Part shown: in pieces, positions 5,291 through 11,177 of the stretch
Position numbering within the stretch: the stretch's first letter is position 1
How the letters are laid out: each line of letters opens with the position of its first letter
Source: DATFML01 sp964571225
Lineage (GTDB): Bacteria; Pseudomonadota; Gammaproteobacteria; DATFLG01
Length of the DNA stretch: 11,177 nucleotides
Direction: 5' to 3'
NCBI GenBank assembly: GCA_964571225.1
Contig: CAZNBB010000112.1
Coordinates: forward strand, 1-11,177
Translations under genes and position numbers: made by a program
Notes under the pieces: model-generated
Seen by the model: the letters and a program-made list of their open reading frames with translations, nothing else
Told to the model about the DNA's origin: nothing
Databases searched by the model: none

Positions 5291-7063
5291 ATGACTACGG
5301 AATCCGGCGATGCATCCGCGGACTTTTCTCCGGGCGTCGAGCGCGAACTGCTGCAGTCCACACTCTTCGGCGCCACCGCGGAGCTGGCACAGCGGCAGGA
5401 CCCGGCACTCGTGCTGCAGGGCGTGTGCGAGACACTGGTCCGCGCGTCTCCGCATATCCGCGCCGCCTGGCTCTACACCTTCGATTCCCCCGATGACCGG
5501 GGTCGCATCGCTGCCCTCTATGCAGCGGGCGCGGTACCCGAAGCGGTGTTGTCCGCCAGGAGGGTCGACGACCTGGCGGACTACCTGGAGCCTCAAATGC
5601 TGCAGGGCCAACAGCTCATGTGTTTTCGCCTCGCGGCGTCGGAGGTGCTTGCCGGTGGCTTCGGCGTCACCGTCGACCGCAGCAATTACTTTGAACGGGT
5701 TGGTACGGAGTCGCTGAGCCTTTTCGGCAGGGTCGCCGGGGCATTGCTCGAACAAGTCACCCTGCGTGCCCGGTTGCGAGAGGCAGCCGAATACGATGAG
5801 TTGACCGGTCTGTTGAACCGACCGGCCATACAGGCGGCCCTCGAGCACGTCCACGCGCGCGCCGAGCGGGAACAGGTGCCATACGCGATCTTGTTGATAG
5901 ACCTGGACCAGTTCAAGACCATCAACGACCACTACGGTCACCAGACCGGGGACACGGTCCTCGCACAGGTCGCGCAACTGCTCAACGGCGCCGTCCGCCA
6001 GGGCGATTGGGTCGGTCGTTGGGGCGGCGAGGAGTTCCTTATTCTGTTGCCCGACACGGAAGCCGACGAGGCAATGGGAATCGCGGACCGCGCACGCAGG
6101 GCGGTCGGCTCCAGGACCTTCATGATCGAACAGCAGCGCGCCCTGCAACTAACCATCAGCGGGGGGCTGGCCTGCTACCCGCTGGACGAGTCGGAACCGA
6201 CACAGCTGCTCGGCATCGCGGATGCGGCCCTGTATGAAGCCAAGGATTCCGGCCGCAACCGCGTGCAGCGTCCGACCGCACGGGGCCGTCGCATCTACAC
6301 AATGGCGTCCAGGATCGAAACCGCTCTTCAGTCCAACGGCCTGCAGCCCGCCTATCAGGCGATCGTCGATCTGCGCACCGGCGAGACAATTGGCTACCAG
6401 GCGCTGGCCCGACTGATCGCCAACGACACTGGCCATCAAGGCATCATCGAGGCGGAGGAATTCATCGAGGTGGCCAGCCTGCGCCACCTGATCCATCGTG
6501 TCGACTACAGCATGTTCCGATCCGCGCTCCATCACTGCCAGGGCCAGGTTCAGTCCGGTGTGCTTCTGCTCCATTTCATCAACGTCTCGGCGGGCTTGCT
6601 GCGCCAGCGCGAAATGATGAATGCGCTGGCAACGTTGCTGCGGGAACACCATTCGACCTGCGGCCCCGGCGAGCACCCTATCGTCGTGGAAATCACGGAA
6701 CGGGATTTCATCGACTCCCAACAGGCCCTGGAGATGCTGCAACCGCTGGTGGACCAGGGCGTGCGTCTAGCCATAGACGATTTCGGCAGCGGCTATTCGT
6801 CATTCCGATATCTGGTGGACCTGCCAGTCCACTTTCTCAAGATCGAGGGCCGACTGGTGCGCCAGGCACGCACCGCCGCCAAGGCCCAGGCCGTCATCCG
6901 CAGCATCCGTTATGTCGCCCGGGAACTTGAGCTGGTAACCCTGGCCGAAGGGATCGAGGATTCCGCCACCGCGGATCGCATGCGTGAGTTGGGCGTCGAC
7001 CTGGGACAGGGCCGCTATTTCGCACCTCCGCTGCTGGATGCCTCGTCTTCAGAACGCCTTTGA
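5291..7063 (+). CDS. GAF-like/GGDEF/EAL c-di-GMP protein with degenerate EAL motif
   Basis: A 590-residue, probably cytoplasmic signalling protein. Residues about 20-160 look like a GAF-type sensor (predicted from layout, no clear ligand motif). The GGDEF domain (about 168-328) is complete: DELTGLLNR, metal Asp in LIDLDQFK, active-site RWGGEEF (245-249) and an inhibitory RxxD site (R236-D239) five residues before it, so it should make c-di-GMP with product inhibition. The EAL domain (about 345-585) keeps N431, ExTE (467-470), D496-D497, K517, E553 and QG (573-574). However, the name-giving motif reads Q370-A-L, codon CAG at 6398-6400, and KID reads KIE. Loss of the metal-binding Glu predicts a weak or dead phosphodiesterase. 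The ATG at 5291 is chosen over upstream in-frame starts because it follows the predicted promoter; no Shine-Dalgarno is present. Confidence 0.92.
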   Translation: MTTESGDASADFSPGVERELLQSTLFGATAELAQRQDPALVLQGVCETLVRASPHIRAAWLYTFDSPDDRGRIAALYAAGAVPEAVLSARRVDDLADYLEPQMLQGQQLMCFRLAASEVLAGGFGVTVDRSNYFERVGTESLSLFGRVAGALLEQVTLRARLREAAEYDELTGLLNRPAIQAALEHVHARAEREQVPYAILLIDLDQFKTINDHYGHQTGDTVLAQVAQLLNGAVRQGDWVGRWGGEEFLILLPDTEADEAMGIADRARRAVGSRTFMIEQQRALQLTISGGLACYPLDESEPTQLLGIADAALYEAKDSGRNRVQRPTARGRRIYTMASRIETALQSNGLQPAYQAIVDLRTGETIGYQALARLIANDTGHQGIIEAEEFIEVASLRHLIHRVDYSMFRSALHHCQGQVQSGVLLLHFINVSAGLLRQREMMNALATLLREHHSTCGPGEHPIVVEITERDFIDSQQALEMLQPLVDQGVRLAIDDFGSGYSSFRYLVDLPVHFLKIEGRLVRQARTAAKAQAVIRSIRYVARELELVTLAEGIEDSATADRMRELGVDLGQGRYFAPPLLDASSSERL

Positions 7064-7377
7064 ATGAAGGCAAGAGGTGCTGTTGGCCAGGCACTGCTCC
7101 TGCCGCGACCGGCTCCTGAGACGCTCGGCGCAAGCATTGCCGGCCGGGCTGGGGCCAAGTGATGATGTAAAGATTTCGTTATCCCCGGAGGTCGTTTCAT
7201 GGCGGCCTCCGTCGTCTCGACCGTCGCTCAGCAGCTATGGCATGCTAACCGGGCCGAGCGATCCCGTTGCAGCTGGAGGATGGGCGCTCTTGCACAACAT
7301 CCACGCCGCAACCCGCTGCACCAAAGGAGGTCCAACCAAGCGGTAGCAGACCAATCAAAACACAAGGAGACTGCGCA
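7064..7377. other. Intergenic leader upstream of the oxyanion ABC importer
   Basis: 314 bases with no convincing gene. It contains the GGAGG/CCTCC stem at 7187-7210 and an orphan AAAGGAGG (7323-7330) with no start codon following it. No clear promoter pair was found. A lone CGTTAT (7177-7182) recalls half a ModE site, but no partner half-site follows at the right distance. The promoter of the importer probably lies in here. Confidence 0.4.
7187..7210 (+). promoter_or_regulatory. Hairpin enclosing a ribosome site and ATG
   Basis: GGAGGTCG (7187-7194) pairs with CGGCCTCC (7203-7210), eight pairs including one G-U, with loop TTTCATGG. The 5' arm is a strong Shine-Dalgarno (GGAGGT) six bases before an ATG at 7199 in the loop, so translation from that ATG would be masked. 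The frame from 7199 runs to 7582 out of phase with the next gene and does not look like a protein. It could be a leader control element, a terminator for the upstream gene, or chance. Confidence 0.3.
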
Positions 7378-8337
7378 ATGGACAACACAGGATCCCCCTC
7401 TGTACCTCTGGCAGCAGCAGCCCTGGCACTCAGCCTGGCGCTGGCATCGAGCGCCGCCAGCGCTTCGACCCTCACCGTGTACGCAGCGGGCACCCTGGCC
7501 GTGCCCTTCCATCGCATCGACCGTGCCTTCGAACACGCTCACCCGGGCGTTACCGTCAAGGGCGAATTCGGCGGCAGCGTGATGATGGCGCGGCGCATCG
7601 CGAACCTGCATCAGCGCGCCGACGTCTATGCGGCCGCCGCCTACGGCGTGATTCCCCGGGTGCTCGGCAAGGCCAATCTCGCCGACTGGTACATCGGATT
7701 TGCCTCCAACGCCGCCACCCTGGCATACACCCCCCAGAGCAAAGGCGCCAGCCACATCGGGCCCCATAACTGGTACAAGGTGGTGTCCAAGCCCGGTGTA
7801 GTGATCGGCCGCTCCAACCCCGATACAGACCCGTCCGGCTACCAGTTCCTCCAGATGCTCAGTCTCGCCTCCCGTTACTATCACGACCCGGGACTTAAGA
7901 AGCAGGTGCTCGCCAATGCACCCAAGAGCGCCATACGCGACACCGAAACCGCGCTCATTTCAGCCCTGCAGACGGGCCAGATCGACTACCTGGCCATCTA
8001 CAGCTCGTCGGCGAAATCCCATCACCTGCGTTACGTCAAGCTGCCTAACCGCATCAACCTCAGTCGCCCGGCGGATGCCGCTTACTACAAACACGGAGTT
8101 GCCCACACCTCCAAGGGCGTGTTGCACGGCGCACCGTTGATCTACGGAGTGACCATCCCCCAGAACGCCCCCAGCACAAAACTCGGCCAGGAATACATCA
8201 ATTTCCTGATGGGTCCCCAGGGACGCAAGATCATGGCGCAGAGCGGATTCGGCACATTTACCAAGCCCTGGGCACAGGGCATGGCCCACATGCCTGACTC
8301 GTTGCGCGACCACGTTCGCCCCTGGGGCTCCAGCTGA
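7378..8337 (+). CDS. wtpA: Tungstate/molybdate-type ABC transporter substrate-binding protein
   Basis: A 319-residue periplasmic solute-binding protein of the WtpA/ModA type that should capture molybdate or tungstate for the permease and ATPase encoded next. The signal peptide is residues 1-29 (hydrophobic LAAAALALSLALASSAASA). The mature part begins TLTVYAAGTLAVPF, the oxyanion-binding loop, followed by EFGGSV, ADVYAAAAYGVIP, ADWYIGFASN and SNPDTDPSGYQ, all in family order. D151 corresponds to the aspartate reported to coordinate metal in archaeal WtpA. The second acidic ligand is expected around a FEY-x-S stretch, but here it reads AIYSSSA (206-212), so that Glu appears absent. The ATG at 7378 has AAGGAG eight bases upstream. 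It is the first gene of a three-gene operon, with a 30-base gap to the permease. Mo versus W cannot be decided, and the gene symbol is by family resemblance. Confidence 0.85.
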   Translation: MDNTGSPSVPLAAAALALSLALASSAASASTLTVYAAGTLAVPFHRIDRAFEHAHPGVTVKGEFGGSVMMARRIANLHQRADVYAAAAYGVIPRVLGKANLADWYIGFASNAATLAYTPQSKGASHIGPHNWYKVVSKPGVVIGRSNPDTDPSGYQFLQMLSLASRYYHDPGLKKQVLANAPKSAIRDTETALISALQTGQIDYLAIYSSSAKSHHLRYVKLPNRINLSRPADAAYYKHGVAHTSKGVLHGAPLIYGVTIPQNAPSTKLGQEYINFLMGPQGRKIMAQSGFGTFTKPWAQGMAHMPDSLRDHVRPWGSS

Positions 8338-8350
8338 CGGCGTTCCGCCG
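8338..8350 (+). other. Small hairpin between binding-protein and permease genes
   Basis: CGGCG (8338-8342), loop TTC, CGCCG (8346-8350) starts right after the TGA of the binding-protein gene. There is no T-run. In ABC operons such stems often stabilise the binding-protein message over the downstream genes. That role is inferred. Confidence 0.4.
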
Positions 8351-8367
8351 GGAGCTTCCCTCAGGCG

Positions 8368-8861
8368 ATGACGCAACGAACGCGCCGGCTCCAACCTTCG
8401 CGCCAGCGCCGAGTGACCCTGCCTTTCGCATTGCTGGGTGCCCTGTTTGTCGCCTCCATCGTGGTTCCCCTGGCGGTGCTCAGCATCGATGCACTGAGCG
8501 CGCCGGGGGAGCTTGCGCGCGTGGCGGGCGATACCGAGGCGCAGTCGGCCGTACTGCTCAGTCTGGAGGCGGCAGCCATCACGGCATTGACGGCGGGCCT
8601 GCTGGGCATCCCGCTGGCGTGGTTGCTCGCCCGCAGCGAGTTCCCCGGCAAGAGTCTCATCCAGGCGGTGGTGGACGTCCCCCTGACCGTGCCTCATGTG
8701 GTCGCCGGNNNNNNNNNNNNNNNNNNNNNNNNNNNNNNNNNNNNNNNNNNNNNNNNNNNNNNNNNNNNNNNNNNNNNNNNNNNNNNNNNNNNNNNNNNNN
8801 NNNNNNNNTCCTGGTGCTGCGAGGCCTTGCAGGTGTCAGGCGCTTCGGTGCCGGCAAGTGA
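8368..8861 (+). CDS. wtpB: Tungstate/molybdate ABC transporter permease, interrupted by an assembly gap
   Basis: Inner-membrane permease of the ModB/WtpB type. The first 114 residues are readable: a basic N-terminus, a transmembrane segment (about 19-40), a periplasmic stretch, then AAAITALTAGLLGIPLAWLLAR and a segment ending VDVPLTVPHVVAG, as in ModB-type permeases. The sequence then enters 100 N (8709-8808). Beyond it, LVLRGLAGVRRFGAGK and TGA at 8859-8861 give the C-terminal tail. The two parts are in different frames across 100 bases and together give only about 131 residues. Members have roughly 230-270, so the true missing piece is probably several hundred bases and holds the EAA coupling loop. 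The ATG at 8368 has only a weak ribosome site. The stop overlaps the ATPase start (GTGA), indicating translational coupling. Confidence 0.8.
8709..8808. other. Assembly gap (100 N)
   Basis: Exactly 100 undetermined bases, the customary placeholder for a scaffold gap of unknown size. It lies inside the permease gene. The flanking frames disagree and the permease is too short, so the real length is unlikely to be 100. Confidence 0.98.
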
Positions 8862-9943
8862 GCGACGCTGGATTACAGTTGGACGGCCTGGAGGTGCACC
8901 GCGGCGAGTTCAGGCTCGGTCCGTTGGATCTGGACGTACCCGCCGGCTGCTGCCTGGCGGTGCAGGGCGCCAACGGTGCGGGCAAGACGACACTCCTTGA
9001 GGCGGTGGCCGGCTTCACCAGCGTCGACGCCGGCAGCGTCACGCTGCACGGGCGAAACATTACAGCCCACACGCCGGAGCGCCGGCGGATCGCCTACGTG
9101 CCCCAGGACTTGGCCCTGTTTCCCCATTTGACGGTGGAGGGCAACCTGGCCTTCGGCTTGCGCGGCACGCCACGTGACAAACGCAGTCGTCTGCAACAGC
9201 TGCTGGTGGAATTCCGGCTCGCCGGCATGGAAAGACGCTATCCCCGCGAACTGAGCCGAGGCCAGCGCCAACGCCTCGCCCTCGCCCGCGCCCTGGCCAT
9301 GGAGCCGGCGCTGGTGTTGCTCGACGAACCCAGCGCGAACCTGGACGCAGCCAGCCGGCAAACCCTGCACATGGGCGTCCGCCATCTGCTCGATGAGCAC
9401 GGACTGGCGGTGGTGTACGTCACTCACGACCGTAGCGAGGCGGCGATCCTGGCCGACCATGTCGCCGTGCTGGCCAACGGCAGCCTGCTGCAGGCTGGAC
9501 CCTACCGCGAGGTGCTCGCGCGCCCGGCCGACGTCCGGGTCGCCGCCCATCTGGGCATCGACAACCTGTGGCCGACCCGCGTGGTCGGCTCCACCGAAGG
9601 CGGGCTACGTCTGGAGATAGCCGGCCGCGTCCTGGATAGCGCGGCGACCACGGTCCCACCGGGTGAGCTGCAGGCCGGGCTGTGTGCCGGTGAGATCGAA
9701 CTCCTGCGGTCAAAACCCGAGTCGACCGACAACTGCCTTGAAGTCACGGTCACTGCCCTACAAACGACCGGCGCCCTGCTCATGGTGCAACTGGACGGCT
9801 CTCCGCGCCTGCAAGCGTGGGCGCCCGGCTGGTGGGCTAGAGACCTCACGGTCGGCTCGCGTCTGTGGGCACGACTGCCCCCGGATGCTTTGCGGCTGGT
9901 GCCGCAGGCGCCGTCGATCGGCGATGTCGACCCCGCCGGCTGA
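8858..9943 (+). CDS. Tungstate/molybdate-type ABC transporter ATP-binding protein
   Basis: A 361-residue ATPase that powers the importer from the cytoplasmic face. All nucleotide motifs are present: Walker A GANGAGKT (37-44), Q-loop Q83 in YVPQDLALFPH, signature LSRGQRQR (132-139, one change from LSGGQ), Walker B LVLLDEP (152-158), D-loop SANLD and switch His H190 (VTHDRSE). Residues about 240-350 form a C-terminal regulatory extension resembling the TOBE fold of ModC/WtpC-type ATPases, where oxyanion or regulators may bind. The GTG at 8858 is chosen because it overlaps the permease stop as GTGA and gives the normal N-terminus (LQLDGLEVHRGEFRLGPL). Last gene of the operon. Family and role are clear; substrate is taken from the neighbouring binding protein. 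Confidence 0.92.
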   Translation: MSDAGLQLDGLEVHRGEFRLGPLDLDVPAGCCLAVQGANGAGKTTLLEAVAGFTSVDAGSVTLHGRNITAHTPERRRIAYVPQDLALFPHLTVEGNLAFGLRGTPRDKRSRLQQLLVEFRLAGMERRYPRELSRGQRQRLALARALAMEPALVLLDEPSANLDAASRQTLHMGVRHLLDEHGLAVVYVTHDRSEAAILADHVAVLANGSLLQAGPYREVLARPADVRVAAHLGIDNLWPTRVVGSTEGGLRLEIAGRVLDSAATTVPPGELQAGLCAGEIELLRSKPESTDNCLEVTVTALQTTGALLMVQLDGSPRLQAWAPGWWARDLTVGSRLWARLPPDALRLVPQAPSIGDVDPAG

Positions 9944-9944
9944 A

Positions 9945-10040
9945 CGGCACCGGTCCACATATTCCCTTCCCCCCGCACTACGGGTACGTCGGCACCGGTG
10001 CCCCGGCAGTCATCCTGCCAAGGTCACGCAACGCGGTGAC
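9945..10040. other. Cluster of inverted and direct repeats after the ABC operon
   Basis: CGGCACCGGT occurs twice (9945-9954 and 9990-9999); the second copy lies in the perfect 12-base palindrome GGCACCGGTGCC (9991-10002). Two small stems follow: GGCAG/CTGCC (10005-10009 with 10015-10019) and GTCAC/GTGAC (10023-10027 with 10036-10040). The stems may end the ABC transcript, although no T-run follows. No gene is seen between 9944 and 10198. Confidence 0.4.
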
Positions 10041-10109
10041 AGCCGACTAGCTGCCGGGTGACGGGCGTTGGGCAGAAAGTCCGCAGCGGTGTTCGCCAAG
10101 GAGACTGCC

Positions 10110-10118
10110 TGATATGCT
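10110..10118 (+). promoter_or_regulatory. Candidate extended -10 promoter for the methyltransferase gene
   Basis: TGATATGCT has the TG-n-TATnnT form of an extended -10 element. No good -35 box is seen. It lies 81 bases before the ATG at 10199. Support is moderate to weak. Confidence 0.33.
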
Positions 10119-10198
10119 CGATTTCGCACATTCCGCCATGCTCGGATCAGGGGCAAGGTCATTCTCGCAATGCTATTAAACCGCAGGAGGTTGAAGAC

Positions 10199-10918
10199 AT
10201 GCGAGACAAAGCTGCAAGCGCTCGCGTTGAGGTTATTCAGGCCTTGCTGGACTCACGGCAGGCTCGAAACTATCTCGAGATTGGAGTCCAGTCTGGGGAT
10301 ACATTTTTTAGGATAAAGGCCAAGAAAAAGATTGCGGTCGATCCTCGATTTCTATTTCGGACGATCAACAAACTTCGATGGATCAAATGGAATCTTTCAA
10401 ATATTCGAAACGAGTACTATCAAATAACAAGCGACGAGTTTTTTTCCAAATACTCAAACATCCTTACCACGAAACCACCTGACGTGGTTTTTGTCGATGG
10501 ATTACACACTTATGAGCAGTCACTTCGTGACATCGAAAACTCGCTTCGCTACTTGCGCTCAGGCGGAGTGATCGTGGTAGACGATTGCATCCCCCCCGAG
10601 GAGAGCGCCTCGAATCCGATTAAACCCAATAATAATGCTCCGTGGTGTGGTGATGTATGGAAGTCAATCCTGCACCTTCGGGCCACGCGTCGCGATCTTC
10701 GAGTATTTGTCTTGGATTGCGCATATGGACTTGGCGTTATTGCCAAACAGCCTGCGACATCCAATATCGCATATACGCCGGAAGAGATCTCCAATATGAG
10801 CTACGACTTGTTCTACCGAGACCGGGCGCGCCTCCTGGATCTGGTTCCGAAAGATTATCTTTCCAGCTACATCGTTGAGAGTTCGCAAGCTGACACACGA
10901 AAGGTGGGGGTGCCGTAG
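10199..10918 (+). CDS. Class I SAM-dependent methyltransferase (Methyltransf_24-like)
   Basis: A 239-residue protein with a Rossmann-type methyltransferase core. Motif I is YLEIGVQSGDTF (about 25-36). The acidic end of the second strand is AVDPRF (46-51). PDVVFVDGLHTYEQSLRDIE (95-113) and GGVIVVDDCIPP (122-133) are the family hallmarks. Such proteins are often found among surface polysaccharide or small-molecule O-methylation genes; the acceptor is unknown. The ATG at 10199 follows a strong GCAGGAGG with an eight-base spacer; the frame is open further upstream but without similarity or a ribosome site. Base composition differs sharply from its neighbours: G+C is 27/60 in 10261-10320 and 20/60 in 10381-10440, against 46/60 in 9241-9300. 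With the IS end just downstream, this suggests horizontal acquisition. Confidence 0.85.
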   Translation: MRDKAASARVEVIQALLDSRQARNYLEIGVQSGDTFFRIKAKKKIAVDPRFLFRTINKLRWIKWNLSNIRNEYYQITSDEFFSKYSNILTTKPPDVVFVDGLHTYEQSLRDIENSLRYLRSGGVIVVDDCIPPEESASNPIKPNNNAPWCGDVWKSILHLRATRRDLRVFVLDCAYGLGVIAKQPATSNIAYTPEEISNMSYDLFYRDRARLLDLVPKDYLSSYIVESSQADTRKVGVP

Positions 10919-10988
10919 CGCCAGATCTCCAACTCGGCAGCGGACTTTTTCCAACCGTTTTCCTTTATTATGGCCAACCCCTCGTTCG
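10867..10988 (-). pseudogene. Possible 3' fragment of a gene cut by the IS
   Basis: On the minus strand, from the putative IS edge to a stop at 10867, the frame reads NEGLAIIKENGWKKSAAEL and then EIWRYGTPTFR before the stop. It has a protein-like mix of residues and no start of its own, since the frame enters from the IS. It overlaps the last 52 bases of the methyltransferase gene, which weakens the case. I do not recognise a family. Confidence 0.2.
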
Positions 10989-11017
10989 TGAACCGCCCCG
11001 GGTTTGGCGGAGGCTCC
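10989..11017. repeat. Putative left terminal inverted repeat of an IS3-type element
   Basis: A sequence starting TGAACCGCCCCGGG at 10989 and running to about 11017 (GGAGGCTCC) resembles the terminal repeat of IS3-family elements: it begins with TG and stands about 50 bases before the first transposase frame. The right end is outside the window, so neither the matching repeat nor a target duplication can be checked. Confidence 0.5.
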
Positions 11018-11038
11018 AACTCTTGAGAGAATGGAGCG

Positions 11039-11177
11039 ATGAACAAGTCCAACAAGTTTTCCCCTGAGGTCCGCGAACGCGCGGTGCGGATGGTCCAGGA
11101 GCATCGCGGAGAGTATCCCTCACTGTGGGCGGCCGTGGAGTCGATCGCCCCGAAGATCGGCTGTGTGCCGCAGACGC
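11039..11177 (+). CDS. IS3-family transposase OrfA, N-terminal part
   Basis: 46 codons are visible before the window ends. The protein starts MNKSNKFSPEVRERAVRMV and continues EHRGEYPSLW, SIAPKIGCVPQT. This is the standard N-terminus of IS3-family OrfA proteins, whose HTH domain (Tnp_1/HTH_Tnp type) binds the element's ends. In this family OrfB, carrying the DDE catalytic domain, is usually joined to OrfA by -1 frameshifting; it would lie downstream. The ATG at 11039 gives the family N-terminus; upstream purines (GAGAGA) may act as a ribosome site. Completeness of the element cannot be judged. Confidence 0.85.
   Translation, partial: MNKSNKFSPEVRERAVRMVQEHRGEYPSLWAAVESIAPKIGCVPQT

Larger units (their letters stand above)
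10989..11177 (+). mobile_element. IS3-family insertion sequence, left end only
   Basis: The element begins at the putative terminal repeat near 10989 and continues past the window edge. It is identified from the start of an OrfA-type transposase gene. IS ends commonly break draft assemblies, which may explain why the window stops here. Confidence 0.65.

Noticed and set aside
5129..6148. Minus-strand frame continuing upstream of nirK as one 699-residue protein
   Set aside because: This part is antisense to the GGDEF-EAL gene, whose motifs are unmistakable, and the Tat signal with AGGGAGG marks the true nirK start at 5128.
7177..7182. CGTTAT as a ModE operator
   Set aside because: Only one half-site; no inverted partner at the expected distance.
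7199..7582. 127-residue frame with a good ribosome site upstream of wtpA
   Set aside because: It overlaps wtpA by about 200 bases out of phase and its later part is a shadow of wtpA codons; only the hairpin and ribosome site are noted.
7228..7884. 218-residue minus-strand frame opposite wtpA
   Set aside because: Antisense shadow of a well-recognised gene; no ribosome site or fold.
7960..8697. 245-residue minus-strand frame opposite the wtpA/permease junction
   Set aside because: Arg/Gln-rich shadow spanning two genes; no recognisable domain.
8873..9550. 225-residue minus-strand frame opposite the ATPase gene
   Set aside because: Shadow of the ABC ATPase; all ATPase motifs are intact on the plus strand.
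1..11177. CRISPR array, tRNA or rRNA genes
   Set aside because: No regularly spaced direct repeats, no cloverleaf pattern and no rRNA-like conserved blocks were seen on reading both strands.

Overview
High-GC bacterial DNA, most likely from a gammaproteobacterium. This is inferred from strong codon bias, a copper nitrite reductase (NirK), a GAF-GGDEF-EAL protein and an SmtB-type repressor; no rRNA or other phylogenetic marker is present, so the taxon is uncertain. The window looks like a draft scaffold: it contains exactly 100 N (8709-8808) and both ends cut through genes.

Layout. (1) 3-2411 is a metal-efflux module. A COG0701-type permease (3' part only) runs tail to tail with a minus-strand ArsR/SmtB repressor plus CDF exporter pair. 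The repressor gene has a legible sigma70-type promoter with an imperfect palindromic operator over its -10 and start site. (2) 2367-3437 is gene-poor: a possible decayed SRPBCC-like fragment, then about 700 bases with no convincing gene. (3) 3438-7063 is a nitrite/c-di-GMP block. It holds a cysteine-free Rrf2 regulator, a large hairpin in the convergent gap, nirK on the minus strand, and a divergent gene for a GAF-GGDEF-EAL protein whose EAL motif reads QAL. The nirK/GGDEF intergenic region carries an FNR/DNR-type box placed to serve one or both genes. (4) 7378-9943 is a tungstate/molybdate-type ABC importer: binding protein, permease interrupted by the N gap, and ATPase with a TOBE-like tail. 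Permease and ATPase overlap by GTGA. (5) 10110-11177 is an AT-richer methyltransferase gene followed by the left end of an IS3-type element, which looks horizontally acquired.

How the genes may work together (inference). The first block exports Zn/Cd/Co/Cu-type metals under metal-released repression. The second would reduce nitrite to NO and make c-di-GMP under low-oxygen or NO control. The third would supply oxyanion for Mo/W-cofactor enzymes such as nitrate reductase or formate dehydrogenase, which are not in the window. I see no wholly new system. The items most worth a second look are the shared FNR-type box with a near-leaderless start, the GGEEF/QAL enzyme beside nirK, and the cysteine-free Rrf2 protein.
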